64,000 bases of DNA from Eonycteris spelaea (taxonomy: Eukaryota; Chordata; Mammalia; Chiroptera; Pteropodidae), in contig PUFA01000034.1 in NCBI GenBank assembly GCA_003508835.1, positions 8,334,501 through 8,398,500 on the forward strand, written 5' to 3'. Shown here piece by piece: positions 23,376-36,550 of this stretch (its first letter is position 1; every line of letters starts with the position of its first letter). A model generated the notes under the pieces. It was not told where the DNA came from. It ran no database searches and saw nothing but the letters and a program-made list of their open reading frames with translations. Both the position numbers and the translations under genes were made by a program.

Positions 23376-24934
23376 GTAGTAGTAGTATGTTTCATGCTGG
23401 ACTTTGTTTTTCTGAAGTCTGATTGACACTGGAAGCCCCAAACCAGTAAGTAAGTACAAGAACTTTCTATTTAGAGATAAGTACACTGAAAGGAGGAAGT
23501 CAGGATATTTATAGTGATAAGGGGAGAAGGCAGTGAACTCAACCTGTGGAACAAATTTAAGAATGGGTTAGAACTTAGAAACAAAGTGCTTATAAGTCTC
23601 GTTTTAATGGTGGCGATATCAGTCTGGCCAGAAGAGACATTTGAATCAACACCGAAATAGTATAGATTAGAACTTTATATCGGAATTTATTATTTTATTT
23701 TATAAATCAATTATGGATATTATATAGTACATGTATTTTATGTTTCCATAACAACAACAAAAGCTTTAGGTAATTCACATGTTCCGATGAACTTTTTTTC
23801 TCCTTATGTCAAGCATTTGTGAAATAAAATGGTTAGGTGGGATGGCTTTATATAAGGTCATTTAAGAATACCTCTACCTCTGGCATTCAGACATTTTAAG
23901 AAATTGTTTTCCTAAGAAGATTTCTATGGTAGGCAAGGGATCACAATATAGCAACATCCTTCCTAGTGAGTTTCCCTCAATGGAAGGTCATTTAGAGTTT
24001 AATGGGATTCATTTGGCTGACACATGCAATTTTAAAAGGAATCTCTGTTCTTTTGCCAGCCGGCATGGATTTTGACAGGCAAAAAGCTCAGATCTTGCCA
24101 ATTTCACCCAGGAGTACAATCCCTTAAACCGTGACTCTGGCTGAAAGCCGCTCGTGGATCCTGGTTACTGAGATGATGAATAGACAGTTGGACGACATGT
24201 TCCTGGGCTGCCATAAATCAAATCCTCCTTGTTCCCCACCGGCTATTCTGGCCTGGTCTCTGGGACCCTCTTCCCAATCTGTGCTATAACGGCAATCTGA
24301 TTAGAGGCGACCTGTGTTCTTCTACTGTGAGCCTCAAGCCCAACTGAAGATGAATTTCTTACTAGCAAGGTTCATCCCAAAAGGCAAAGCAAAAACTTCC
24401 CATCACAGAGGCAGTATTGGCAGCCCAATATATTCCCTCCTCGTCCGATCCTTCCCCTTCTGTATCTTCAGACTCACAAAGGAATGACTTTCGGTAGGTG
24501 ATACTAGCATTTTCAATAGCCACTGCTCTCTTATCTTCCTCCAGTGCTGGAAGGGATATTTCTTTTAAACTCCAGCTTTAAAATTTTTTCATTTTATGCT
24601 TCTTCCTATGAATAGGAATGGCCTTGGTGACTGAGGGCAGGAAGTTATAAATAATTCTGACCTACCCAGCAGAAACTGAATCCACTGGGATTCTGAATAG
24701 ATTTTTCCCTATACAAGGATTGCCAATTAGCTAGACAGATTCCATTTTTATCTTTCTTCTAAAACTGTGGGTGAAGAAGACCATACAGAATTGACCAGGA
24801 ATTGCCCCATGGAACACATTTCTGTGAGCATGATATTTTTGCACATTGAACCAAATTGCCCTAGAGTAAAGGCACAGTGATGCCATCAAGATACTTTATG
24901 GCCTCAGTATCTGGCCCTGAAGGCAATACCTATA
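23376..24934. other. No feature recognised; GC-richer unique block at about 24,050-24,490
   Basis: Unique-looking DNA. The part from about 24,050 to 24,490 is visibly richer in G and C and free of recognisable repeats, which would make it a reasonable place to test for evolutionary conservation. No long ORF and no gene identified. Confidence 0.4.
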
Positions 24935-25150
24935 CTGATTAAGGCTTATACTTTGGACTCTAACAGACTTGGTTTCAGCCTAGGCCCCACTTCTTGCATA
25001 CATATTTGTGTTTACTGGGCAAATTACTTAATATCTTTCTATATTAGTCTTCCCCTCTCTAAAGCTAGGGCAATAATAATGTCTCCTCCATAGAGTTGTA
25101 GTAAGATTAAATTAATTTAAATGCTTAATACATATCAGCTAATATTAAGG
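24935..25150 (+). repeat. MIR
   Basis: Sense MIR blocks: 'ttaaggcttatactttggac', 'actgggcaaattacttaata', a 'cttcccctctctaaagc' segment, and 'tccatagagttgtagtaaga'. The copy is diverged but ordered. Confidence 0.85.
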
Positions 25151-26284
25151 CCTGGACAATATCTCTACTTCTGTATTCTTTATCCATGAATCCAGGCTTC
25201 TTGGTCCCAAGTTAAATGTTTTATAACCTGAATTGGATTGGGGGCAGGGGCAAGGGAAAGAAAAGGTTAGCTTACAGAAACTTCGCAATGAAAAAATAGA
25301 ACAGGATCATTCCTTTTATGAGAAGTGAGAGAGAAACAAAAAATAATTTTTAGGTTTGGAACTTCAGAGAAAAGAAAGATGATGATACTAAGGAATGTGC
25401 AGTTAGGAGAGAAAAATGTTTTGAGACATAAGATGAGGAGTTTAATTGTGGATATATGGATGCTGAGGTATTGACAGAGTATCCAAAGCAAATGTCTGGT
25501 AGGCAAATGCAAGAATTGGGGAATATAATCTTTTTTTGTTTACTTCTATAAATAATGAAAAGATTCTGAGTATAATATGATTTTGATGGCTGTATTTTGG
25601 ATATTTTTGCTCACTATTTTTAATAGCATAAATTTTATTTTGTCCATCAGTATTTGAATGCATTTTTAAATTAATTTTTAAATTCACTTTTCTTTTTGGA
25701 AGAACTTTACATTATAATTTTGAGGTGTGATAAATTTAATTGTTTTTCTCTAATAATTTTACCTTATTTAAACACAGTTTGCTTTTTATTTTAACTTAAA
25801 TGTCAGCAGAGTTAATGAATAAAGTATACTTCTTGGAACCTAGAAATTCTAACCACACATGAGTGTGTTCAGTTCTTATTGCTTCATTGATTAGCAACTC
25901 AGAAATCTCTCAGAATGGAACTCCATTTAGGAAAATGTCTCCCTTTTAAAAGAGATTTCCTGAGAATAATCCTATTAGGCTAGAAGCTTGCTAAGCTTAT
26001 CAACTCCATACACATTTTTTCTGCAAGGGGGAGAAAAAAAAATCCAAATAGAATGAGTGTTCCAAGTAAATGTTGACAGAAAATATGTATTTAACTTCAG
26101 AAAATAACAATCACGTTATATCCAAATGTCAGTTTCATGCCAGAAAAAAATTGGTGACCTTTAAAGATCTAAGCTAGATAACATTTCGGTAAAAAATAAA
26201 AAATTCAGTTTATCTTTAAATATTTAAGTCAATGTGATTCTTTAGTCACATGTATTTTTAAAAATTAAGAGAAAAATTGCCATT
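25151..26284. other. No feature recognised
   Basis: AT-rich. Two overlapping minus-strand ORFs of 81 codons (25,267-25,512 and 25,442-25,687) have no recognisable product. Some T-rich parts may be old L1 but cannot be supported. Confidence 0.35.
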
Positions 26285-26540
26285 GATATATTTACATACA
26301 TTTACCAGTTTCAATGTTCTTTGTTGTTTCCTGAGGGTTTAGATTTCCATCCCCTTCAGCCTAAAGAACTTTAGCATTTTTGAAGTACAGGTCTTCAGGT
26401 TACCAACTCTTCGTTTTCTCTTATCTGAAAATGGCTTTATTTGAGCTTTATTTTTAAAGGATAACTTGCTGGAGATTAAATTTTACCTTCACTATTTAAA
26501 AAACAATATTTCAGGACTTTCTACCACCTCTTTCCTCATT
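26285..26540 (-). repeat. Antisense L1 fragment
   Basis: The + strand reads 'cctaaagaactttagcattt', 'tgaagtacaggtcttcaggt', 'ctgaaaatggctttatttga' and 'ggataacttgctggagatta', which matches reverse-complemented ancient L1 sequence in order. Confidence 0.65.
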
Positions 26541-27264
26541 CCTCAGAAAATGGAATGGCTGTTTGCACTAAATTTATTGTCTTTGGCATTCTCTGAACCT
26601 TCTCTCATCCACTATTCTTTTTTCCTTTCCCCGTTGCCTTCCTGGAAAAAGGGAGTAGTTTTGATAAGTGAAGGATAAAATGTTCGATGACAAGGAAGTA
26701 TGCACTCAGGTCTGTTCTCTGTACATGATTAAACTGCAGGGAATTTGCTTATACCTCTGGGCTAGTAACACCTCAAGAGGTAGTGCGCCGAGTATATTAT
26801 GTAGATAGAAAAGAAATGCAACATGAGTCTGAATTGTAGAGATTATTTGAAATTTGCTGTTTTTGTACATGATGAGAAAGCTAATATTAACTCTTCGACT
26901 AAAAAAACCACAGCTGATGAGTATAAGAAAATGAACTTATATAAAAAATTAAATTAAATATAGTACATGAATTATTATTATCTTTTACAGCGTTTTCCAA
27001 ATTTTGTTGAAATGAACATGTATCCCAGCATATTTCTTGGGAAAAGGACTATATGATTTGATAAATTTGAAAAAATATTATTTTGAGAATAGAAAAATGG
27101 CTTTATTACCACCACCCACAAGTTACAGATTTACCAAGATTGGGAGTACAATAAAATCCTCTTTGCACTGGTTAACTATGCTGGACAGGATTAGTTTTTT
27201 TCTTGAGTGATTTAGAAAGTACATCAAGATCTTTCCTTGTCTTGCTTTCTCTTTATATACTCTC
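26541..27264. other. No feature recognised
   Basis: AT-rich unique-looking DNA without an ORF or repeat that I can support. Confidence 0.35.
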
Positions 27265-27625
27265 TGCCTAGGTAATTTCACCCATTTTCATGACTTTAAA
27301 TGCCATCTATGTGCTGATGACCCTCCAATTTCTCTTTATAGTCAAAAGCTCCTTTCTGAATACATTCAGTAACCTACTGAGGAATTTTTCTTGGAAGTTT
27401 CATAGACACTTCAGAATTAACTTTAATCCAGAACTTTTAATTCTGCCTCCCATTCTCAAGGATATTCCTACTTAGTCTTTCTTGTTTCAATAAATGGCAT
27501 CATTATTCACCAATGATGGAAAGTTTAGAGTCATCATTGCTTCTTCTCTTACATTCAATTCATTAGTGACTCCTGTTTTGTTGGGTCTCCTCCAAAATAT
27601 ACCTTGAGGTCATCTACTAGTCTAA
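27265..27625 (+). repeat. L2/CR1-clade LINE remnant with degraded YADD region
   Basis: From about 27,298 the conceptual peptide KCHLCADDPPISLYS matches the CR1/L2 reverse-transcriptase block (YHLYADDSQIYLS), with Tyr changed to Cys and both catalytic Asp codons kept. The later 'gttgggtctcctccaaaata' block agrees with the downstream part of the same LINE. The 61-codon ORF at 27,290 is in a different frame. Confidence 0.65.
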
Positions 27626-27800
27626 GACATTACTGTCAATTAAATATGGAGGGAAAAAATGTTTATCATGCTTTTCTCTGAGAAATTAAAGTCCTACAGA
27701 TTATTCTCATGTGTAAATTCATTGTTTCACGTTTTTCATTTCCTCATTATTACCTGATTAATAAAGAGTAGAAAAAGTAAGATTCCCTGTGGTAATTTAG

Positions 27801-28000
27801 ATCAGGAGTCAGAAAACTATGACTACGGGCTACATCTGGCTTGTTCCATGTTTTTTTATGAATAAAGTTTTATCGGAATACAGCAAAGTCCATTCTTTTA
27901 AATACGCTCTGTGGTTGCTTGTGAGCAGTTGTGACAGAGGCTGTATGGCCCACTGAACCTAAGATATTTACTATGTGATTTTTTACAAGACGCTTGATTT
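27801..28000 (-). mobile_element. hAT-like non-autonomous DNA transposon fossil
   Basis: The sequence runs 'gatcaggagtcagaaaacta', 'gaataaagttttatcggaat', 'ggctgtatggcccactgaac', 'atatttactatgtgattttt' and 'acaagacgcttg', matching a widespread mammalian hAT-type MER repeat in antisense. It is the same family as the fragment at 7,190-7,385. The exact family name is not assigned. Confidence 0.65.
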
Positions 28001-28377
28001 AAATAAATGTAAGACTTTAAAGTAAATAATAAATGTAAACTGAAATGTAAAATAAATGTAAAGTATAAAGTAAATATAAAACTTTAGTTTTAAAATTAAT
28101 GAATTTTGGGGGCATTGTAATTTTCCTTTTTTTTTTTTCCTGCACCAGAAGAGGGTACATTTCTCAGGAGATGTCAAAGCATGAAGATAATAAATGAAGA
28201 TTAAGAATCTTTTGAGAATCTATTTGATTTTCTACTTATCAAGAGCAATTTGCACATTCTGCCAACATCTTTATATGATGATAATTAATCAAACATTTTA
28301 AATAAATGTGAATATATTCAATGTTTGATATTGCATATTGAAGCCAAGAAAATAAATATCAAGACAAGAATAATAAC
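28001..28377. other. AT-rich, no feature recognised
   Basis: Contains 'aaatgtaaa'-type short tandem words at 28,010-28,080. These look like a decayed A-rich simple repeat. No gene is apparent. Confidence 0.4.
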
Positions 28378-31016
28378 AAGATGGCTATAGTAAGTCCTTA
28401 CTTATCAACAATCACTTTAAATATAAATGGATCATTTATCTAATTAAAAGACATAGAATGACTGAATGGATTTAAAAAAAAAAAGATCCACTGTATATTA
28501 CTTACAATAGACTCCCTTCACCTTTAAGGATGAACATAGGCTAAACATGAAGGGATGGAAAATATATATTCCATGTAAATGGAAACTAAAAGAGAGTGAG
28601 GATAGCTATACTTACATCAGAAAAATAAACTTAAAGTCAAAATTATCATGAAAGACAAAGAAGATTATTATATAATACTTAGGGGGTCAATTATTAAAGA
28701 ATATAAAAATTATATATATATATACACACACTCAAATACAGAGCATCCGATTAAGTTAAACAAGTATTTACAGAGCTGAATGAAAAAGTAGACAGCAAAA
28801 CAATAATAGTTAGGGACAGATAGATCATCTAGACTGTTCAAGGAAACGCTGGTCTTGAACTACACTTTAGACCAAATGACTTAACAGATATTACAGAACA
28901 TTCCATCCAACAGTAACAGAATATACATTCTTCTTGAGCGTATACAAAACATTCTTCAGAATATATCATATGTTAGGTCACAAAACAAATCTTAACAAAT
29001 GTAAGAAGATTGAAATATCAAGTGTCTTTTCCAATCACAATGCTATAAAACTAGTGATCATTAAAGAAGAGGAAAACTGAAAAATTCACAAAAAATGTGA
29101 AAACTAAACAACATACATTTGAACAGTCAAAGGAAAAAATCAGATAGAAATCAAAAGTATTTGAAACAACAGAAATGGAAAACAACTTACCAAAACTTAA
29201 GAGATGTAGCAAAAGCAGTTCTAAGAGGGAAGTTTATAGTGATAAATGCTTATGTTAAGAAAAAATAAAGGTCTTAAATAAATAAAGTTTGCTCCTTGCA
29301 GAACTAGAAAAAGAACAAATTAAGCCTAAAGTTAGCAGAAAGAAGGAAATAACAAAGCTCAGAGCTGAAATAAAGGAAGCAGAGACAAGAAAAACAGTAG
29401 GGATTAGCGAAAATAAGAATTACTTTTAAAAAAGCTGACAAACCTGTACCTAGACTAACTAAGAAAAAAAGAGAGAAAACGCAAATAAATATCACAAATG
29501 AAAGAAGAGATATTCCAACTGATACCAGAAAAATGCCAAGGAGCATACAGACTGCTGTGAATAATTACACATCAACAAAGTGGATAATGTAGAAAAAAGT
29601 GGATAAAGTTTTAGAGACATATAACCTACCTAGAGTGAACCATAAAGAAAGAGAAATCTGAATAGATCAATTACTAGTAAGGAATCAGTAATCAAGTCTC
29701 CAAAAAAAAAAAAAATTCCTGGGGTCAGGTGGCTTCATGCATGAAAGCTACCAAATTTTTAGAGAAGAATTAACATGAATTTTTCCAAAACGCTTCCCAA
29801 AGTTGAAGAGAGGGACTACTTCCAAACGCATTTACAAGACCAGCATTAGCTTCATACCAAAGCAAGGTAAAGACATTACAAGAAAAGAAAATTAGAGGCA
29901 ATATCCATTATAAACATAAATCCAAAAATCTTAACAAAATACTAGCAAATCTAATTCAACAGCATGCTAAAAAGATTATATACCATGACCAAGTGGAATT
30001 TGTGCCTGGGATGCAAGAATGTGTCAACATAAGCAAATCAAGGAGAATAATGAACCACAAAAATGGAATGGAGAATAAAAATCATATGGTCATTTCAATA
30101 GATGTAAAAAAAAAAGCATTTGACAAAATTCAACATCTTTCATGATAAAAGCTCAACAAATTAGTATGGGAGAAATGAACCTCAATGTAATAAAGGTCAT
30201 ATATGACAAGCTCACAACTAACGTTATATTCAAGACAGAAAAGTTGAAAGCATTTCCTCGAAGATCAGGAATACTATAAGTGTGCCCACTCTCACCAGTT
30301 TCACTCTACAAATATTAAAAAACCTAGTCAGAGCAATTAGATAAGACAAATAAACAAACAACATCCAAGTCAAAAAGGGAGAAGTTAAACTGTCTCTGTA
30401 GATGACATAACCTTATATTTAGAAAACCCCAAAGCACCCCCCCAAAAAAGTTATAACTAACATACAAATTCAGTAAAGTTGCAGGATACAAAACCAATAT
30501 ACAAAAACCAGTTGTTTCTATATGCTAGTAACAAACTATTTGAAAGAGAAATGGAAAAATCTCATTTATAATAGCATCAAAAAGAATACATGCTTAGGAA
30601 TAAATTCAAACAAGGAAGTGAAAGACCTGTACACTGAAAAGTATAAGACATTGATGGAAGAATTGGAAAAGGCACAAATGGAAAAATATTCCATGTTCAT
30701 AGGTTGGAAGAATTAATATTGTCAAAATGACCTTACTGCTTAAAATAATCTACAGATTCAATGCAATGCCTTTTAAAATCCTAATGGCATTTTTCACAGA
30801 AGTAGAAAAAATGCAATCTTAAAACTTGTGTAGAACCACAGACGACTCTGAATAGCCAAAGCAACTTTAAGAAAGTGAAACAAAGCTGGTGGAATCCTAC
30901 TTCCTGATTCAAACTATATTGCAAAGTTATAGTAATCAAAACTGTATAGTATTAGCATAAAAACAGACATACAGATAAATGGAACACAACAAAAAGCCCA
31001 GGAATAAACCTGAAAT
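28378..31016 (+). mobile_element. L1 LINE ORF2 fossil, sense, 5' and 3' truncated
   Basis: Sense L1 ORF2 from the endonuclease start to beyond the reverse-transcriptase core. At 28,399 the translation reads YLSTITLNINGS, the N-terminal signature of ORF2p. Farther on, around 30,003, VPGMQECVNI corresponds to the conserved (I/V)PGMQ motif. The catalytic FADD block near 30,395 is damaged by a small deletion that leaves a stop next to the Asp-Asp codons. The RT thumb region follows (about 30,740-30,990), ending near 31,016 without 3' UTR. Many stops, indels and several internal deletions are present, so it is inactive. The ORFs in this interval (30,522-30,716 plus; 29,304-29,546 minus) are residues or shadows of it. 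Confidence 0.93.
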
Positions 31017-32584
31017 ACTTAATTGAGCTTCTTTTTCATGCATATAAATTTATATACCCCACAGGGAGAGAGCATAAATTATTTTATTGCATTTATGAAT
31101 TTCCTATAATTCTAGTGAGTTCCTTGGCTAATGCAGATATTAACTTGGAAAAAAAAAACAGAAGAAAATCAAAACCTCATGTTTTTTTGAGAATAAACTT
31201 CATTATATGGTTGGAGCCAAAGTTATGGGATCAAGAAATATATTTTATGTTGAAAAATAAATATATTAAAAATAGAAGTAGTGTTCAGTGAGTTTACTTC
31301 TCAACTTTCAAACAATGTCACAGTGGCTGAGTGTGATGCTGAAGCTCAAACAGCTAAATACACCATCTTATGACTCATTTCCTCTAGTTAATCACTGAGT
31401 CATAAGTCATTTTTGTTCATCATAGCTATATAAGAGATCTCAAGAAGAACACTAAAGTATTTTATATATATTTTTAAACTAGGTAGGGAGGTTTCTGAGT
31501 ACATCCTCATTTTCTTTCAAATGCATATTAAGTGATTTGATGGGCAGCAACATGAGATATTATTAAACATTGACAAGATAGTTCAGGCTCTTTCTCCTCA
31601 TTTTTCTACCTTGTAAACTTTTTCTCCTTTAAACTGTCTCTAGCCTTAACAATCACTCTTCCTGCCTCTAACGTAATTCAAGTGAACTAACTCTTGATTG
31701 GAAACAATTTGAAATTTACTCATGCCTGAGAACAAGTTTTAAAACTGAGTTATAAACCCACTCCTTTTCAATGGCTGTTGTCCTTTAGCTGCTGGCAATG
31801 ATCCACCTACTTTTTGGCTTTAGTTTCTGCACCAAAATCATGATTTCCCTCTTTGTCATGTCCTAATGTCTTTCCACCAGTTAGAAAAGCTAGTTGCTGA
31901 GATGGAATAATAGAGCCATTCTTAAGAGGACATGGTGGTTGGATTCAGAACACAGAGATAGAAGTCTGAGAGGTAGAGGACTTGAATTCATTCTTTTGTT
32001 ATTATGAGGATAACAAAGGCGTTAGCTTGATATGCATGTACAGACTTTATAACTCTGAATCAATCTCCATTTCCTTTATTGGAGAGGAGGAAATCTCCAG
32101 GAAGGAGGAGAAAATAAGATGTATTGGATTTCATGGAATTGGGAGACCTTAAATGATGCTAAGAATAGATTGAGACATATTTTTTAACAGTATTTGCACT
32201 CGTTTGTAATGAACAAAAAACTGCCTTCTTAATCAGAACGAATGTCATTTGGAGGTAAGAAATAATCTCGAGGAAATAATAAGACTTTGGGTCCAACTTA
32301 GTTTAGATCTTGGCCTCTTCCAAGAGTCTGAAACAGGTCATTTTTGCAACCTATGGTTTCTCCTTTATTAGAACAGTGATGACATTATTTAGTGAACATT
32401 TAAGCTCCATGAATAGCAATCAGGAGCATTGCTATGGTAAGATCAGATAAACAATCTTTTTTCTCCTTGAGCACATTCTGCAAATGTAGCTCCTTTTCAA
32501 CATTTTTATAAAGAGTAAGATGTTGCATAAAGTTAACAACACTATATTTACATTTAAAAAACTTAAGAGGGTAGATAACGTATG
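31017..32584. other. No feature recognised
   Basis: AT-rich unique-looking DNA. No ORF over 60 codons outside the microsatellite-driven ones at its right end and no repeat consensus recognised. Confidence 0.4.

Positions 32585-32634
<50 letters not shown>
32585..32634. repeat. (CA)n microsatellite
   Basis: An essentially pure run of about 25 CA units. It explains the poly-(Thr-His) and poly-(Val-Cys) ORFs on the two strands. Likely length-polymorphic. Confidence 0.97.
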
Positions 32635-32636
<2 letters not shown>

Positions 32637-32675
32637 ACCAAGGGTAAAAAAAGGGCCAGGAGGAAACTTTTGGAG

Positions 32676-32820
32676 GTGATGGAGATATTTATGATCTTGA
32701 TTTTAATGATAGTATCATGGATATATGCATATGCCCCAACTCATCAAATTGTATACATTAAACATATGCAGTTTTTTGCATATGAATCATACCTCAGCAA
32801 TGCTGTTAAAAAAGAGAGAG
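32676..32820 (+). repeat. L1 3'-UTR end fragment, sense
   Basis: 'ggtgatggagatatttatga', 'atgccccaactcatcaaatt', 'gtatacattaaacatatgca' and 'gaatcatacctcagcaatgc' followed by 'tgttaaaaaa' matches the terminal 3' UTR of an old L1 in sense, with a short A-rich end merging into a (GA)n stretch. Confidence 0.8.
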
Positions 32821-33234
32821 AGAGAGTGATGTGTTAACGCAACAGGAAAAGCTATGCTGACAACATGTTAAAAAAAGCAAGGTTGAAATAGAAGGTTGTT
32901 ATGAGGATTGGGGTCTATACATATGTTTGCCCCACCAAATAAGAACACAGATCCCCTGCCCCTCTACCCCACCCAGCCCCAAGTATCGCTTTCCTTGAAG
33001 TTAGAATTATCGTGCCTTAAATGACAATATGGCTCCTAGAGGTAATAAGTGATCTACTGCCTGTAACAGAACAGGGTGAATCTGTACTCTCAAGTGTGGG
33101 TGGTGAACTAGTCCTTGGCCTTCCTCTCAGAATGGAACTTGGAAGCTGGTATGTCAAAGAGAATGACTTTCCTGGTCTGCAGGTCCACGTGGGTATTCTG
33201 CCATACACATGGTAGACAAATTCTATCATGTTGC
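32821..33234. other. No feature recognised
   Basis: Unique-looking DNA. ORFs of 64 codons (33,021-33,215 plus) and 108 codons (33,017-33,343 minus) are present; the latter owes part of its length to the neighbouring CA repeat. Confidence 0.35.
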
Positions 33235-33322
33235 TACACACACACACACACACGCACGCACGCACACACACATGCATGCACACATGCATAAGAGTGCGCG
33301 CGCACACACACACACACACACA
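33235..33322. repeat. Compound (CA)n/(CGCA)n/(GCAT)n/(CG)n alternating purine-pyrimidine repeat
   Basis: CA runs interrupted by CGCA and TGCATGCA units and a 'gtgcgcgcgc' segment. Nearly all steps alternate purine and pyrimidine, the composition expected of left-handed Z-DNA. Confidence 0.93.
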
Positions 33323-34162
33323 CTTGCCTTTGTAAAAATGCACTGTTTTTCTATTTCTGTGCTGAGTAAAACCAACCTCTCAGATTCTCTAAGGTTATCT
33401 TATATATTGATGAGAAAGTAGTTTGTATATTTTGAAACTCCAGGGGCCTGGATCACAGTGTTCCCTGGGCTGAGTCATAAAAAGGAAGTTAAATGCATTA
33501 CCTGTTCCTTAATGAAAAGAATGGGTATGAGATCTTCTCAAAGTTCGTATGATTCACAAGTAATAAATGAAAAGGACAGCTTTATGGAACAGTATCAATT
33601 CAATTGATCTTTCTTTCCTCCTCCGAGTAATTACAAGACTTCAATTTCATTTAAGTTCAGCATTTTTAATGAAGGAAGGTCAGTTTCTATGGAGAATCAT
33701 TTCACTTAAATAGATGAACTAATAACTAGTACTAATGACAAACATCTTTTAGCTATGGAAATCATACTTTCTATTTAGTAATTTAAAAATAACGTGTTAT
33801 ACTCTCAAAAGTATTCAGTGTCTCACATTGCTGGTGAGATTGGCAGCCATATGGCTGTTCACCCTTATTTTAGAGACTGGAAGCTTAAGAAAAAGAAATG
33901 TTGGAGAACATTATCAAGTAGCGACATACCTAGGATAGACAACAATATAATGTTGGGCCTATGAATTTGTCTTTAAATTCCACTGAATCTCATCAGAGCC
34001 TTAAAAAATACATTTCATTTGATATACTGCTATTACCTCATGTTAGCATTCACGAATTATTTCATCTTGCATTTGGAGATTCCAAGAATAGTTCCAAAAG
34101 GCAAAGGATTTTCATTTTTACAATAAAATTACATAAGAAAAAGCAGGCTAAGATATTTAGCT
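33323..34162. other. No feature recognised
   Basis: AT-rich unique-looking DNA; the 89-codon ORF at 33,961-34,230 runs into the CT repeat and ends in Ser-Leu repeats. Confidence 0.4.
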
Positions 34163-34167
34163 CTCTC

Positions 34168-34224
<57 letters not shown>
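34163..34224. repeat. (CT)n microsatellite
   Basis: About 30 CT units with one early interruption (CA). Homopurine on the minus strand. Confidence 0.96.
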
Positions 34225-34226
<2 letters not shown>

Positions 34227-35244
34227 ATAAGCTTATAATGCTAAGTAAAAATGTTATCAAAACATAGAGCCTAAACTACAGTGTATGATTATGGTGGCTA
34301 TATGTTTATCAGTTGTTCTGAAAACGTGTGAATGTGTCTGAAAATTTCATTTCCTTGAAGAAATATTTGTTCATTGTAGAAATTCAGTTTGACTGTCAAC
34401 CAGAGTCACCTATGAGAGGGAGTAAACAATTTGTGGATAAAATAAGATGACTTGATATAAAAACACTAGATGACTAGGCCATTCTTGCTTTGTGCTAAAG
34501 CATTTTTTGTTAGATAGATAAGAGATTCTGGGAGAATCAAGGAAGGAATCCACATTTTTATCAAGTTCCAAGTTTTTTCTGATTAGGTGAAATGAAATCC
34601 CAGTAACCAGAGGTCTGAAAACTGCCTTAGTCATTGTTTTGAATTACTTTGAATGTACAATAGAGAAATTGACAAGATTTCCTTGTTGCATTCAGGGTTT
34701 GTTATTCACAACCAGAGTTGTTTTTCAAGCTGCTCTTCCTGGTCTGAGATTATCAGCCTTGGATCTCATCAGATACCTGTGAAGCGATAAAAACAGATGA
34801 CTAAATTCTGCCAAGATCTATTGGATCTGCATTTCTGAGAGCTGAGTCTGGCTTCTGTAGTTTGGAGAGCTCCGTTATTCAGAAGGGCAGCCTGGGTTTT
34901 CCTGGGGAATGGATTATGGAGGAGGGTGCTTTATCAGTTAGGAATGTTGGAGGCATATGTGGACATCTTTACATCAGGGGTCCAGTGCCTTTCCATTGTT
35001 CTACTTCATCAGTCGTCATGCATTGGTATTTTGTCTTTACACTTGCCCCTTCGTGATCACAAAATGACAGCACGTCAAGTCTCCAAGCAGGAAGAATAAG
35101 GAAGGAGTGAAGCTGGGAGTGTGCAGCTGGCACCGGTCATTATGACAAAGAAGCAAGGGTTTTGCCAGTCCCGTGAACAGACTTCACCTTTGGGTGATGG
35201 TGGCATCATACGGCTAAATGTTGGAAGAACATTGGGAAGCTTTT
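34225..35244. other. No feature recognised
   Basis: Unique-looking DNA with short overlapping ORFs on both strands (34,410-34,634 minus; 34,862-35,056 plus), no product recognised. Confidence 0.35.
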
Positions 35245-35370
35245 AAAAAAATATCAAAGCAATGCTTGGGCACAGGCCCTTTTTCCAACTAATTAAGTCA
35301 GAAAATTTGGAGTTGAGAGATCAGCATCATTTAAAATCTCCCAAGGTGATTCTCACATACATGCAGTCAG
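35245..35370 (+). mobile_element. MER5-type (hAT-Charlie) fragment
   Basis: 'caatgcttgggcacaggccc', 'agatcagcatcatttaaaat' and 'ctcccaaggtgattctcaca' follow the order of the MER5-like hAT-Charlie consensus right half. Short and diverged. Confidence 0.55.
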
Positions 35371-36550
35371 GGACGAATCATTGACATAAATCAAATATTC
35401 TACTGACATACAAGTTTCTTGCATAAATAATAAATCCAGGGATACCTGGGGTGACAGAAAGATGAACTAACCTCTCCAGACTGCCTCTTGAAAATCTGGG
35501 AGGAACGGGCAGAGAGGAGCGAGTGGCAACCTCAGAAAAGGTAAATAGCAACTGATGTGCAAGAACTAAATCATAAGATGTGAGGCATCTCAAAATAGCT
35601 TAGTTTTCTTGCCTTTAACTACTGATTTTAAAGTCTAGCTTTAGATGAAAGCATTTAAATACTACCTTTAAGGTATTATATCACTTGCTAATTTGTCCAT
35701 GAGAAAAGATTTTTTTTGATATGTATGTAGATATTGTGATTAACTTTTTTTGTTCGGAGAAGAGACGTGTTAGAAATGGCAGTCTCTGGAATCCTCTGCA
35801 GTCCCTACCTGTAGAGAGAAACTCCCCAGTCATCAACAATGCCACCAGGTGCAGATGAGATCAGCTGCATGACATGACTCTTCTGGATCTGAAGAGATGC
35901 ATCGCCAGGGACAGATTTAGCAGATTAAATAGGATGATTTCAAATTTTTAACAGTATATCTAGTGTGATTCTGCTCGTAGAGTGAGTATTTAATAATACG
36001 TGTATAACTACCTATCTAAGGCACCAGTCCAGTATTCAGGAACAAGTAACTTTCTTTATTTGTGAGAAATGTCTATATTAATGATACTGAAGCTTCCAAA
36101 ATATCAGCCAAAATGTTAAGGAATGTGGTCAGGTCATTCACGTTACCAGAATAGCATAGTGAACAGGGAATAAACGCCTTTGGGGTGTTGCCAGTTGCAG
36201 CTTCTTGGTAGGGAAACAAAAAAAGACAATGAAAAAGTGACTACATGAGAAGAAACATAAAGAGGAGATTTAAATTCTATTCTGCAAACGTGGATAAGGC
36301 ACAACTGTGTCAAGGTGATATTCATGAAGAGAGCAGACTGATGAACAAGAGATAAATTCCGCCTTCAGGAGAAAAACGTCCATGACAAAGAACTAGGAAA
36401 CACAGAAGCATTTGATGTACCATAAGACATCTGAAAGTCATTTGACGAAAATTACCCTGGTAAATCCAGAGAAGAACTTACATTCTGGCTTGGAATTTGG
36501 GGACAATTTTAAATGAAGTGGTACTTTTAGATGTAAGAGTCGAGCTATTC
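35371..36550. other. No feature recognised
   Basis: Unique-looking DNA. Two short minus-strand ORFs (35,378-35,593 and 36,143-36,325) have no recognisable product. Confidence 0.35.

Noticed and set aside
32520..32837. Thr-His repeat ORF and its Val-Cys counterpart
   Set aside because: Pure consequence of the (CA)n microsatellite.
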